Source: Reticulitermes lucifugus (lineage: Eukaryota; Arthropoda; Insecta; Blattodea; Rhinotermitidae). From it: 64,000 nt of DNA. Numbering within the stretch: the stretch's first letter is position 1; every line of letters starts with the position of its first letter. The notes under the pieces are model-generated. The model saw nothing but the letters and a program-made list of their open reading frames with translations. It made no database searches and was not told where the DNA came from. The stretch lies in assembly GCA_026260175.1 (NCBI GenBank), contig JAKCWW010000361.1, positions 43,921-107,920 of the forward strand. Direction: 5' to 3'. The translations under genes and the position numbers were made by a program. Positions 33,715-44,711 of this stretch are shown here, one piece after another.

Positions 33715-34015
33715 GCGCGAATTTAATTGTGAAAATGCCACTCTGGGTTCAAATCCCAGGGAGCCATCCAACCAAAGTATTCCCCCCACTTAGAAAGACT
33801 ATACGCTCTTAGAGCTGTTGTCTTCGGTATGCCAGGTCCCAGCCTAATCGAGACCATAAACCGTTAGCGTAAGCAACATCCTCAGTTATAGAATACAGAG
33901 TCTGTTATTGAGCCCAGCGATGCGGTAAAACGCAGGAATGGCTTAACAGACCAAGGGACGTCGACTTGCGCGGAGCGCAAGTATCCACCCTTAGCACTTT
34001 GGTTGGTTGGATTGG
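33715..34015. mobile_element. tRNA-like repeat with inverted ends
   Basis: A perfect TψC-arm-like hairpin (CTGGG-TTCAAAT-CCCAG, 33743-33759) is followed by GGGAGCCATCCAACCAAAGT. The segment ends about 240 bp later in ACTTTGGTTGG, the inverted copy of CCAACCAAAGT. A second perfect hairpin (ACTTGCGC-GGA-GCGCAAGT, 33964-33982) lies near the right end. This suggests a SINE or MITE of a third tRNA-like type. I cannot name the family. Confidence 0.5.
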
Positions 34016-34139
34016 TAGATCATTGGAAGGTGAAGATGGTTAGTTAGGTGATGGAAACTGGATTGTTGGTGTATGTAGCAGAGGAAAGAAGTTTTTTTTA
34101 TGGTGGTTACATTTTGAATTGCCTGTTTTGAGGGCTGGC

Positions 34140-34260
34140 TGCATTATGACACTTTATCTGAATCGTATGAAACACCTAAACACGCAGTGTCTACAAATGC
34201 AGAAGTTGTGTATGATAAAGTAGGTGGTACACATAGTTGCCACTTTCTTTTAAAGGTTGT
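34140..34260 (+). repeat. Family A dispersed repeat
   Basis: CGTATGAAACACCTAAACAC, GCAGTGTCTACAAATGCAG, TAAAGTAGGTGGTACACATA, GTTGCCACTTTC. The 3' two-thirds of the unit. Confidence 0.65.
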
Positions 34261-35034
34261 TTGTCCCACAGATGTAGGAACAATTAGTAGACTTGCATTT
34301 CGCCTAACTGTTGTTGTTATCTGTGAAATCAGATTAATAACGTAATGAAAACAAAATTTGAAAGCTACCTAAATCGATCTACATTATCCTAAAATCTGGT
34401 GTGGTGTACTCGTATATGCCACACCCGACGTACTCCTCAAGATTACCGTCTTGTAGTATAAGATGCTGTGTAGTTTGGTATAGAGTTTCAAACATTTCAG
34501 AGAATTCAACATGGTTTCCCACAAAAATTATATTTGTCACGTGTATTGCTTGTTCCCCCCCACAATATCCTAGTTTTCTTCCTCCGTCGTCCTGGAGATC
34601 AAATTTGATATTTTTCACCCATCAACGCCTAGGTGTCTGAAGTAATTTTTTGAGAGGCTTTTCAGTCCCTTTCAAATCATACCAAGAGTAGCCCTACTAA
34701 TTTTCCATTCATTCACCACCGACGCAGTATAATCTTAGCACTTTGTCACTGACATTAAAAGCACTTCTCTTTCTCTTGAACTAAATATTTGCATGCATTT
34801 GTCTCCTCGCTGCATGTCCTGTCTTTGCCAGCCAGCCTTATAACATATGTGAAAGAGAACAGATAGATGCGAAGATTTCATTTTGGTATTTTCTCTAACC
34901 TCCGGTTCCTTTGACTTAGTTTAAGATAGTACCTTTAGCGCTCTCTCCTCAAATCTTTTTAATCTCTCTTCGTTTAGTCTAAAAGACCAAATTACACACC
35001 CATGCAGAAGATGGCGTTTTTTCGATGAGAATTT

Positions 35035-35115
35035 GATATGGAGGGAGTCTGCTACTATATAACTCATAGTCTGGTAACTGCTTACTAACGTTTCGGAGAA
35101 ATATACTGTCTCCGT
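35035..35115 (+). repeat. Family B foldback repeat, one arm
   Basis: ATAGTCTGGTAACTGCTTAC, TAACGTTTCGGAGAAATA, CTGTCTCCGTCTTCAG. It faces the next copy, 285 bp away. Confidence 0.6.
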
Positions 35116-35399
35116 CTTCAGAAGTCCGGGCTATAAATATTTACCACTGTATAAACGTAAAATCACACTGTTACATAAAAAACGGGAGACATTCGGTCCT
35201 CGTGCCATGTCTGTTAAGTTGTATCACAAATGCTGATAAACCTGCATAACCATTTATTTTTCTTGTAAGAAAGTAAGTAGATAAGAAATGACATGCTCCA
35301 TAATGCGGAACAGGAAATTTCCAGAGGCATTCTTTGCAGTTTACTTGCATTCTGTTTATAAAAGTTGATTAACGGTGGACGATATGCAGGAAGAAGTGC

Positions 35400-35632
35400 G
35401 GGATTTGAGGTTATCGCAGCGGTGTTGCTGAAGATTCAAGTCGTCTGCGATGTTACGCCGTGTTTATTTGTAAACAGTTATCGACGTTCCGAAAAATCGT
35501 AGTACTTTTTACCTTCAGGGTCAAGAACTCCGAGCAGAGCAACTGCTTAAGTCTGAACATACGTCGTAGCTATTTACCACTCAACACGGCGCAATATCCC
35601 AGACGACACGAATCTTCAGAAGTACACTATAT
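35400..35632. repeat. Family B foldback repeat, both arms
   Basis: The left arm starts GGTGTTGCTGAAGATTCAAG, then GTCGTCTGCGATGTTACGCC, GTAAACAGTTATCGACGTTC. The reverse complement of the right arm starts TTCTGAAGATTCGTGTCGTC, then TGGGATATTGCGCCGTGTTG, GTAAATAGCTACGACGTATG. Arms of about 75 bp, spacer about 75 bp. Confidence 0.75.
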
Positions 35633-36115
35633 GATGGGTCAATATGTCCGAAGAGAGGGGACAATAAAAATTAAAAAAAGTAATCCATCGACGAGTTCAG
35701 TCTCTGATATGGGTCGCAGACAGACATGACCTCTACGTAAGACGTTTAAATTTTATGAAGAACACCTAATAGGCTGTGTGACTGTTCAGGTTAGCACACA
35801 AAATACCATACTCAAAACTTGTGGGGAAAGATTCAAAATAATCTCGTCGTAGACTGTCTTCGAATAAAACTTGACATAAGGTGTTCTGTTTTTCAAAGGG
35901 AATGACCCTTTTTATGAAACAAAAACTTTCCACTTTAGCTCTTAAAAACTACTACAGCAGCCACAGTCCTTTGGTGCTAGGAATGTAATCGCTTCTGTGA
36001 ACCATTAGTGGTTACATATGACTTTCGACCTTATCAGCTATTAGCTTCAACTGCTGAGCCTATGATCGTACCTGATCATTCGTGCTTACCGAAGTTTCCC
36101 GAAGCGCGTACGATG

Positions 36116-36123
36116 TGACGTCA
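36116..36123. promoter_or_regulatory. CRE-type palindrome TGACGTCA
   Basis: A perfect cAMP-response-element consensus in the least AT-rich part of the flank upstream of the signal-peptide exon at 36612. A donor-like AAG|GTATGTGGGC at 36188 lies just downstream, so a transcript could start between them. An 8-mer arises by chance about once per 65 kb, so position is the only support. Confidence 0.3.
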
Positions 36124-36611
36124 CTCCTGGAACTTCAGCGTGCGGCTCTGGGCTGTTGAATCACGAACAGTGCGCAGTCGGACGGAAGGTATGTGGGCAA
36201 GTGGTGTTGTAGTCGTGGCAGCTGACCTGAGTGACTCGTATTCGAGACAAGTTTGTATAAACTGTAAAGAGCCACTGATTAAAAGTGCCGTGTGCTTGCA
36301 TTAGTAGTGGACTGGATTTAGACGAGATGACTTTTGTGTAGAGTAGAAGGATGTTTGTAGTTTTCAATAAGTTTGTTACAAATACTTGGTCAGTTGTTTC
36401 GCAACCTTGCAGTACATAGTTGCTACTTTAACCTTGGCACGAGGCACTCGCATGGAGGTGCAGTAAATGTAACTTAACAGTACTTTTACCTGCATGACGA
36501 AATAGTAACGCTTTGCTTACAGTATTAAACTGATATATATAGACAGTGTTATAATGGAAGAATAGTGACAGTGTCTTGTGTTGAAAAGTTCGTGGACAGT
36601 ATTTAACAAAA

Positions 36612-36720
36612 ATGGTGTTCATTATGAAAGGTGTTTCGCATGGCTGTATTTGCATATTCGTTCTATGGACTGTATGCCTTGTGTTCCTGCTGGTACATGG
36701 TGACGACATTCTAGAGCAAG
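36612..36720 (+). CDS. Candidate first coding exon of a secreted or membrane protein (signal peptide)
   Basis: The ATG is in good insect context (ACAAAAATGG). It opens 36 codons plus one base ending at a consensus donor (CAAG|GTATGT). The peptide starts MVFIMKGVSHG, has a hydrophobic core CICIFVLWTVCLVFLLVHG (residues 12-30), and then turns acidic (DDILEQ). This is the layout of a cleavable signal peptide with cleavage likely near VHG|DD. Exon phase is 1. I do not recognise the protein, and no continuation exon was found in the window, so the next exon is either short and missed or lies beyond a long intron. Alternatives are chance, or a type II membrane anchor. It is the only open stretch here that combines start context, a biologically sensible peptide and a splice donor. 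Confidence 0.5.
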
Positions 36721-36847
36721 GTATGTGTCTCATTAAACGTACGTTCACTGCACTCTTTTGCCGCATTCTATTGTACATTTACCATTTTAACTTTCGTATT
36801 TCCATTCGAGTTAAAATGCACTCCTAGATCTAACGCTCTGAGGACGG

Positions 36848-36910
36848 TGAACAGTAGGCTGTCTCTTATCTGGGATGTGACGCCGTGATGCCGCGTAATG
36901 ACGTAATGAG
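36848..36910 (+). repeat. Family B arm inside the putative first intron
   Basis: GTCTCTTATCTGGGATGTGA then CGCCGTGATGCCGCG. This is the start of the arm only. Confidence 0.5.
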
Positions 36911-38004
36911 TAGCAATCGGCTACCTGCATGTACATACACCATGTGACAGCGGTACTAAACGCACGGCGTCGCGGCCCAGAGGACCGCACCTTATCTTGC
37001 GAAGCTTGATCCTCAACCAGTGGCTAGCACACTTCTTGGCACAAGGACCAGATCAAAAAGAAAAAGGGGTTTGCGGACCACGTTATGAATCATACCTGTA
37101 GGTTTTTATGTATTTGTCTTTAATGTTAACTCTGTTGTCACTAGTGCCAATATTGGGTGGTAAAACTTATCTGAAATCAGTCTTAAACCATTTGAAGTTA
37201 ATCGTACAAAATTTGAAAGTAATCTTAATAAGGTCTACTTGTGTCTGTTTGATAATAAACACAGAGTACAGTGAACTGAGCACATATAAATAACTTTATT
37301 TGCGTTCAATTTGTCCCATCTCTAGCATTTATTTATTCACTGTACACCGCTGTTCAAGAAAAAATAACCTCACTGAGAAAACTGAGTTTTAAGACACTAC
37401 TCGGTCATGGTTACTGAGCAATGGGAAGTTATCAAGAGGCGAGTGTGTGTGTGTGGAAGTCAAGAAGTGTAGAATGACGAAATTTATTTTTAGGTTTTTG
37501 TATGATTGCGGATAAAATAACTACGTGGAATTTCATATCTTTTTTGGTACGTGTTTCTGAAATTAGATCCAGGGCAAAGGTGGAAGGACCGCATGCGGCT
37601 CGCACGTATCATTTTGCTTATCTGCCCTGAACTTTCCTTGCAATGGTGTTTATGTGTTTTGGACCTCGTTGTGTTAATTTTAAAGCTTTCCCGGTTAGAT
37701 TTGTATTTGTAGACAAGCTGGGTATGTCTGTAACACAATTTTCATATATTAGGCACAATAATGATGGTTTTGTATTAATATGATTCCTTTAAAAAGGCAA
37801 ACATAATCATTCAGTACGTTAAAAAAGTTCCGATAACAAATCTCGTCAACAATGCCTGCTGTATATCTAAAAGGTACAATAAAGTTCCGACAGAAAATAT
37901 TGTCGGCAGTGGTTGCGGTAAATGTAAAAGGTGCGATTTCGCTTATGCATTTGGAGGTAAACAAACTTTTTGAAGCCAGAAATTCTTCTGTATGATAATG
38001 AAAA
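36911..38004. other. No gene recognised (possible intron)
   Basis: If the exon at 36612 is real, this is intronic. It contains a short GT run at 37444-37457. Confidence 0.35.
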
Positions 38005-38150
38005 AATTCGTGCCTCGCAGAAGACATTGCCTCACCCATAACAAAGACCAGAAGGTTAATTGTCTGTATAGAAATAATCCCCATTTACCGCGAGGATCTT
38101 ATGAAACGCATAAATGCGCCGTGTGTGCAAAATGCAGATTTTTGTTGTTA
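38005..38150 (+). repeat. Family A dispersed repeat
   Basis: CATAACAAAGACCAGAAGGT, TTAATTGTCTGTATAG, ATCTTATGAAACGCATAAAT, GCGCCGTGTGTGCAAAATGC. Confidence 0.65.
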
Positions 38151-38360
38151 GTGTTAAGTTAAGCCTCTGTAGTGGGTGTATTCGGGAGGTCATGGGTTCA
38201 GATCCAAAGGCTGGCTATTACGACTGATTTCTTTGTTTTCCTCAGCCCCTCCAGATAAGTATGGCAGTGGTACGTCAGATTAGGCCGCTGCACACCACTT
38301 CCTATTCAGTATTCCCCAATTATCGTACTATTTGACGCTGTGTATTCCCAGCAGTGGATA
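38151..38360 (+). mobile_element. tRNA-like SINE, unassigned type
   Basis: GTAGTGGGTGTATTCGGGAG, then the B-box-like CATGGGTTCAGATCCAAAGG. The body has TTCCTCAGCCCCTCCAGATA and CCGCTGCACACCACTTCC. The body is unlike family S. It lies immediately downstream of a family A copy. Confidence 0.45.
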
Positions 38361-38461
38361 CGTCGTTGTAGAAATAAACTATACATGACATCGCAAGTTT
38401 TCTGCTGCGTTAGTATGTCTGGTTGACAGTGTGGGGAAACTGCCGTTTATGTCTTCAAGGA

Positions 38462-38545
38462 GAGTTGCCTTTGACCCCCTCTGATTAAGTTTGGAACTTC
38501 GGAAAGTTGCATTTGACCCACTCTGATTTAGGTTGGATCTTCGCT
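38462..38545 (+). repeat. Two tandem 42-bp units
   Basis: AGTTGCCTTTGACCCCCTCT and AGTTGCATTTGACCCACTCT start consecutive units, each followed by GATTAAGTTTGGAACTTCGG or its variant. Confidence 0.75.
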
Positions 38546-38649
38546 TGGTGTTTGTATCCTCGGTCCACCAATGCGAGATGTCTGTGCTCTATTAGACTCA
38601 ATACGTGTGTAGGGCTCTTCTACATATACATGATACACAACATTTAAAC

Positions 38650-38780
38650 TCCAACCTCTCAGTAAACACACAGCATTTCCATGGCATTGCCCGATTCGTT
38701 GCGGCTGCTAGTTGTGAGAAGCGTGTGAATGCATTGTGTGTAAAATACAGAGTTCATTCTATGAGACAGAAATTGAACTT
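38650..38780 (+). repeat. Family A dispersed repeat, degraded
   Basis: AACCTCTCAGTAAACACACA, TTGTGAGAAGCGTGTGAATG, CATTGTGTGTAAAATACAGA. Confidence 0.55.
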
Positions 38781-39587
38781 TAAAATATTACAAGGTTGAG
38801 CTTACGGTTTCAGACTACTAAGGTAATTTCCATTTACAATATGGCGCAACGTTTTATCTTTCTTTGATAATTGTGTCTGATTTAAACAAAATTTTCATGT
38901 AGTTTGTAGTGGGCTAGATGAAAAAATCCGGGCACCCCGCAGTCGCTATTTACACACGGTTCACAACAAAACTTTTATATCTTGCAAATGTTGTTTATTT
39001 ACAGTGTCGATGCCCAATCTGAAGTATTGTACAACGGTGCTTTTACAGCAGACGTGCATGTTATATGTTGTATTTTAACATGTCTAGCATCTAACGGTGT
39101 TCAAACGATGTTTCTGAAACGGGACTCCGTTGTAGGGTCACAGAACCTGAGCTAGTTGCCCAAACGCTGTGTTTGAAAACCCCAAGACGATGGGCTTTGT
39201 CCTAAATAACAGTAATGGGTCTCCCGTAGTTTAACTTGCGAACAGTTTTACCTGCTGCCATTAATGGCTGTCGGTGTGTAGAACATAGCGGAGCGACACC
39301 GAGAGGTAGCCATGTTAACAACATTGCAAGCAAGACGAGACAGCGCTAGACCAAACTGCGAGCGATGATATTCAGTTGCTCAAGCTGTTTTGATTCTTAT
39401 TTTGGCGTAGTAAAGTGGCGCGTGTAGCCCACGTTTCTGATACAACATACAGACTTTCAGACTGAAAACTCCAAAGAAATATCTACCTTATATTTTGAGA
39501 CATTCTTCGATGTGGTGATGTTTAACGAAAGGCAAATGGTACAGTTTACCCCGCGCATAACGAAGCTTTACGCCCTAAAGGAAAATA

Positions 39588-39845
39588 GGGAAGTGGAGGC
39601 GTAGCTGCACGCATTCTTAACTTCAGCACTAGATGGAGGCGAGTTGTCAGCTTCACGTCCTGGCCGCTTTACCCCAATGGGAAAAGCCCCCGGTACACTT
39701 TGGATAGGGAGGCGCGACGGGTCCCGTCGCGGTCTGGAGTCGTTGAGAAGAGAAAGTCTTTGGCCTGAACCCGAGATCTAAGTCTGATTCCTCGGTCTTC
39801 AGGCCCGTAGCCTAGTCACTATACCGACTGAAATATTCCGGCTGC
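39588..39845 (-). mobile_element. tRNA-derived SINE (family S), near full length
   Basis: Minus-strand head GCCGGAATATTTCAGTCGGT, ATAGTGACTAGGCTACGGGC, with a disrupted B box. The body retains TTTCTCTTCTCAACGACTCC, GTAAAGCGGCCAGGACGTG and CTAGTGCTGAAGTTAAGAAT. Confidence 0.8.
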
Positions 39846-40374
39846 AGAATATTTAACGAAAATCGATTGAAAATATTTCTGACAGTGCTGTATGACATCT
39901 GTATCGGAATTAGCCTCGCTACAGTGGACATGTGCTTGCAATAAATGAACACCGAAGTCACTGTAGTATGAAAAATTGTGACGAACGCGTATCTTTATTC
40001 ATACACGCCTTGGAAACCAAACAGGGATCGAGGATGCACGCAACTTCACAGCTAATACTTGAGAGACTGAAAGCATTTTCAAATTATTTTGATTGATGGG
40101 TGTGGCTGCAGCAGCCAGTTAAGTTTTGAGCCGTCAGGCGTGCGAGCAGCACTGTATAAAACTTGAACGTCAGATAACTTGGCAATGCCGTTTCTATGTA
40201 ACTAGTAACAGTAGCAGAGGGTAAATCTACCGTTGACTGCTCCCTCCCTCCCTTCACTATAAGGGCGTGGCACACGAACAACAAATGTTTAATTTTTGCA
40301 AGGGCAGGAATAATTTGTTTAGTAAGGCACAGTTGAGTGTGTTCATAATTAAGTTCCACGTCATATGTGCACAG

Positions 40375-40580
40375 GGAGGAGTGGAGGTACAGCTCCAGGC
40401 ATTCTTAACCTCGGCATTAGATGAAAGTGAATGGCCAGCTTCACGCCACGGCCGCTGTGCCTTCGGGGAAAGAGCCTCCGGTATCCACTGGATTGGAGGC
40501 TGGATGGGCCCCAGAGCCTTTTGGAGGCTTTAGAGAAGGATATGTTAGGCCCGTAGCCTAGGCACTTTGCTTACTTCGAT
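40375..40580 (-). mobile_element. tRNA-derived SINE (family S), lacking the B box
   Basis: The head fragment GTGCCTAGGCTACGGGCC joins the body directly (CTTCTCTAAAGCCTCC), so the B-box segment is deleted. The body is otherwise well kept, with GGGGCCCATCCAGCCTCCAA and CGTGGCGTGAAGCTGGCC. Confidence 0.75.
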
Positions 40581-40699
40581 CCTAAAACTGTAGGTTAGCA
40601 CTACCTCCGCAGTGAAGGATTCTGCCAACGCCATGGACTGAGTGTTATTTAATGACGCAGTCATTTTCTAAGATTATGTAGCGTTTGTGATAAGCGAGT

Positions 40700-40872
40700 G
40701 AATCGGTAGGAAGCATGATACTGACGGGCGAAATCGAAACACTCGGAGAGAAACCTGTCCTTATGTCGCTTTTTCCACCACAAATCCCACACGGATTGTT
40801 CTGCGATCGAATTCGGACATCTGCGGTGAGAGGCTGGCGACTAATCGCCTGAGCCGTGGCACGGTCACCACG
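40700..40872 (-). mobile_element. tRNA-like SINE, third type (pairs with 57735-57895)
   Basis: Minus strand: ACGGCTCAGGCGATTAGTCG (A-box region), TCGAATTCGATCGCAGAACA, TCCGTGTGGGATTTGTGG, GGTTTCTCTCCGAGTGTTTC. The phrase CCGTGTGGGATTTGT is shared with the copy at 57735. Confidence 0.65.
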
Positions 40873-40947
40873 GAGTAAGAATTGTTACTGAGAAGCTGAT
40901 AGTTGGCAAACTGGCCAAGAATACCCCGCTTGCACGGAACGCGAAAG

Positions 40948-41225
40948 TTCATTACCGCGTTCGCAAGTGCCTGCTACATGACTGTCCTTTGCCAAATTAA
41001 TTTCGACATTTTCTTTAATATCGTCTAACACGTAGCCTGATTCTGCCTAGCGACGTATTCTCTCTTCAGGTATTACGACAAAAATTTTGCACGTGTTTTG
41101 TTCTTTGCCGTGGTACTGCCCACTGCTATTTGGTGAACGTTACAAAGCATGAACCGCAATACTGTGCAGTTTTCACCATCCTCCTGTTGCTACCTCGCTC
41201 AATATTCTCCACAGCACCTAGTCCT
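40948..41225 (-). mobile_element. LINE fragment, late ORF2
   Basis: The minus-strand reading gives W-KLHSIAVHALYRSPN after one stop, matching the 'W.KLHNEELHALYSSPN' landmark. The right-hand end carries the CCGCGTTC tail also present at 2857 and 48515. Heavily decayed. Confidence 0.5.
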
Positions 41226-41284
41226 TCAGCGATGTAAATGAGAACTAAATTGATCATTTCACGACTAGAATGCTCAATAAGTCT

Positions 41285-41370
41285 TTACAGGATAGTGGTA
41301 ACTATATAGACCACCAACTGTGACGCAAGATACTCTGCATTTTGCCCACACAGTGTATTTGTTTCCTGAT
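41285..41370 (-). repeat. Family A dispersed repeat
   Basis: TTTACAGGATAGTGGTAACT then TCTGCATTTTGCCCACACAG. It abuts a SINE in a composite repeat block. Confidence 0.65.
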
Positions 41371-41578
41371 TTGGGATACGGGATGGACGACTATGGAACC
41401 GAGGTTCGATTTCCGGCAGGTGCAAAGTAGTCTTTTTATCCAGTGCATCGGCCCACCCTTTTGTTCAGTGGGCATAGGGGATGACATGGCCAGGGCGTGA
41501 ATGTGATAACTCACCTCCATCTAATGCCTTGTTTATGGAGCTGTACTTTCACTCCACCATTACCGTCATGTCGTGTTG
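41371..41578 (+). mobile_element. tRNA-derived SINE (family S)
   Basis: The A box is missing. B box GAGGTTCGATTTCCGGCAGG, then ATCGGCCCACCCTTTTGTTC, GGCCAGGGCGTGAATG, ACTCACCTCCATCTAATGCC and end motif CGTCATGTCGTG. Confidence 0.75.
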
Positions 41579-42496
41579 TTCACTAAGCATGGTGACAACT
41601 TCACTTTTTGTAGCTTTACCTTTGGAACTTTTAAGTAGCAACAGTTTCGGCTAGAGCTAATGCTTTGAGGGTTAATGTACAAACCAAGGAAATATCGATA
41701 GAAAGAAAAAACAAAGGAAATAGCGCAAAGTGTTTGCAATTGTCAGTCTAGTACAGAAATGTGAAAAACATAAAAAGACAGGGAGATCAGTTAATAACGA
41801 AACTTCAGCTTTATTCGGTGAAGAACGCAACAACCCTATTGTGATACTGTGTACGAAGCTTTTTCGTTGTCATTTGCCACTAGAGTCTAGCGCCCTTACA
41901 AGCCCCTCATTGTAATCGCGATGTTGACAAGTGCTTTGTTTCTTGGCAGCTGTAAAAATTCACCAGCCAGGCAAAAGTAACATAAAACCAAGTGCAATGT
42001 AACTAAAGACTGTATACCAGGAAGGAAATATACGTACAACTTCACATTGAGGCGCGTACGGATCTTTGCATTCTCAGACGATAACAACATTTAGTCCACG
42101 GCGTTCACACCTTCTGTTGCAATTCACAGCTGTGCACACGTTATAGAATGTTATTAATGTTATTAGGGCCTGTTATCACAATTCTTTGAAAAACTAATTC
42201 TTTATGTGGATACGATTTTGTCTTTCATTTACGATCATACGTAACCTCAGACCTTCACCCCGTCTAAATATTTTGTAATTGCTGATTTAACAATATTTCG
42301 TACACGGTTTGGAGTTGTATTCGTAATCTGCCCACGTACTAAATTCTATGCTAATAGTCGTGCGAAATACTATTATTGCACATTTTTATTATCCTTAATT
42401 ATGCATCATGTAAATCGCAGGAAAAGTAAGGCAGCTCGTTATCGATTACTGTGGACGTTAGCCATGGTAATGTTGGCGACTAAGTAGTAATACATG

Positions 42497-42685
42497 TACG
42501 TAGACCTTCATGTAAATTGCCTGTTATTTGTGTCAGATTTTAACCCAAGTTTAATTTTCTAGGCAGGTTTTAGTAAAACCCGTAATAAAAATTGTCAGGA
42601 AAATCCGCCCAGCTCGAGCCGAGTTACACGTTCGGACGGGCAGACGTGGCGAGGCGAATAGTCGCTATTGGCAGCTTTGCAAGCG
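42497..42685 (+). repeat. RTE-like 3' tail, homologous to 29455-29680
   Basis: CGTAGACCTTCATGTAAATT, TGTGTCAGATTTTAACCC, GTCAGGAAAATCCGCCCAGC, TCGAGCCGAGTTACACG, GGACGGGCAGACG. Same order as the other copy. Confidence 0.6.
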
Positions 42686-42697
42686 CGCCTAACAGTC

Positions 42698-42915
42698 CAG
42701 TTCCTCATAGTAAACACACTTAGTGTCCATCATGAAGACAATCTGGTTAATGCTGTTTAAGGAAGTTCTCGCTGTATATGATAACAAGCTTGCGGAACTC
42801 ATAAATGCGGTGTGGGTCAAATGCAGTTTTTGAAGATTAGTATATGGTACGGATAAAACGAGTTTTTGGAATGTTGACATCACGTATAGAGCTACTAACA
42901 ACTGTCCTCCGTCTA
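42698..42915 (+). repeat. Family A dispersed repeat
   Basis: TTCCTCATAGTAAACACACT, TCTGGTTAATGCTGTTTAAG, GGAACTCATAAATGCGGTGT, GGGTCAAATGCAG. Confidence 0.65.
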
Positions 42916-43504
42916 CTGCCATAAGTTAAACTCAGGAGGTATACCTAAACTTTCTTATACGGCAGTACCGTCATGGTACTTCATTAGTTAAACACAGAGA
43001 ACGTTTTCTTTGCTTTAACGTGTGAAGTTTCAATAAATCTGCTGTGTATGTGATCAGGCTACACGACTGTTTTTGTCGCCAACCAGAATTTGTCAGTAAC
43101 AGGTAAGCCAACACGAAGCACTCTCGTAAATCGAATGTGTCGGAAGGTTTTCAGACGTACTTGTATATCATTGTAGCGTTTTTGTTTGCTTATTAGTTAT
43201 TCGTATATCGCTCTAGTGCTGTGTGTTTAAGCTTTTATTTGTTTAATGAAATTATTAATGAAAATGGACTTGTTTGTGGTTTTGTCAGAGATATGTTTTT
43301 GAAAGTTTTTTAAACTTTCATTGCTGTGTTGACTTTTTAACAACATAACATGCGATTTATTAACGAAATAATTGTAATTTTTTGTTTCGAAATGGTTAAT
43401 AATCATGTGAACCGTAACAAGAGTTTGCCCATGGAGTTTCTAGTTTGGTACTAAGGCACATGCTTGCAGATTTCCGTAAAGTAACGTTATCCCTGTGCGC
43501 GATA

Positions 43505-43665
43505 TGAAGGCTTATGGGGAAGTGGTAGCTCCACTCATTCTTATCGTGGTCAGTAGATAGAAGGAAGTGGTGAGTTTGACGTCTCGGGCGTTTTACCTCC
43601 GGGGAAAGAACCCGGGTACCCACTGGATAGGAGGCAGAGTGGTCCGTCAGACCGGAATTCAGCCA
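43505..43665 (-). mobile_element. tRNA-derived SINE (family S), body only
   Basis: Covers the distal half: on the plus strand GGTAGCTCCACTCATTCTTA, TTTTACCTCCGGGGAAAG, CCGGGTACCCACTGGATAGG. It ends at CAGACCGG, so the tRNA head is lost. It faces the next copy in inverted orientation. Confidence 0.75.
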
Positions 43666-43711
43666 TATTCTGTCATTAGTTCAGACTAATGGGAAATTAA
43701 ACTGAACGTCT

Positions 43712-43905
43712 AGTGCAGTGGTTCCCACCAGCCTCTTGTACAGTGGGTTACCGGGTCTCTTTTCCCGGGGGTAAAGCGGCCGGGGCGTGGCTCTGACCAC
43801 CCACCCCTGTCTAGCACCGAGGTTAAAGAAAGAATAGAGCCATGCCTCTACTCCCCCTCTGGGCTTGCATGGCCTGTTATAGGGTGAACTTCACATTTAC
43901 TTTAA
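43712..43905 (+). mobile_element. tRNA-derived SINE (family S), body only, inverted to the previous copy
   Basis: CACCAGCCTCTTGTACAGTG, ACCGGGTCTCTTTTCCCG, GGTAAAGCGGCCGGGGCGTG, GCATGGCCTGTTATAGGG. The tail resembles that of 10385-10622, which defines a subfamily. Confidence 0.75.
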
Positions 43906-44514
43906 CAAGAATATCAGGCTTCAGACTGTCACCTTTCCTTTTTTGGTGTTGAATGTCGTGAAATGTTACGAAATTGTGTTGGAGCCTACAGCACGCCAGG
44001 TGAACAAACCGTTCAATATCTCAGCCCAGTTTATGGCAAATTACTGCCGTAATTTGCGGTACCGTCTGATTGTACGGAAGCTATGTTTGTGTGGCAGTAG
44101 TTCAGGGTGTTACGTAAAGAGGTAACGATTCATACCTATCAGCTGCTAGTGTATTAGTATGACAGTAAAATGCAGGAGGCTGCAATAAGTTGGTAATTTA
44201 ACTGAGTTGAAGTACAGAGTTCTTGCAGGGACAATTTTTAGAAAAAATGTCTCTTTGAATGGGATGGGAAAATAACACTAAGATGGATCTTAAGGAAATT
44301 CGTTGTGAGATTTGTAGGTGAATGAAACTGATTTCAGGATCGTGACCAGTGACATGCCTTGAACTTAACCATGTCGATCCTTCGGAGTCATCAGCTGTGT
44401 GCACTAGCCAGTTTATTTGTTGTATTTTGAGTTTTATTATTCGTGCTCTGTCCAGTAACGCCATACATCTGTTTTATAAGGTACCAAATCATGAGTAATT
44501 CTGCTTTGAAGTCT

Positions 44515-44640
44515 GTAATATTTCCTGCATCACCATAAACTGCTAGTGCTGTACATGCAAACAATCGCTGTGTATTGTGAGAATCGTACAAAACACGAAA
44601 CTGCCAGATGGGAACAAAATTAAGTTTTCCAATGTTAAGT
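44515..44640 (+). repeat. Family A dispersed repeat
   Basis: AACAATCGCTGTGTATTGTG, AGAATCGTACAAAACACGAA, then a degraded GGGAACAAAATTAAG. Confidence 0.55.
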
Positions 44641-44711
44641 AAGCTTCCGGAGGCTGAAACGAATTTTCATGTACTGAAAGAATCAGCTCTTCATATTGTG
44701 AGTGAAAGGAA

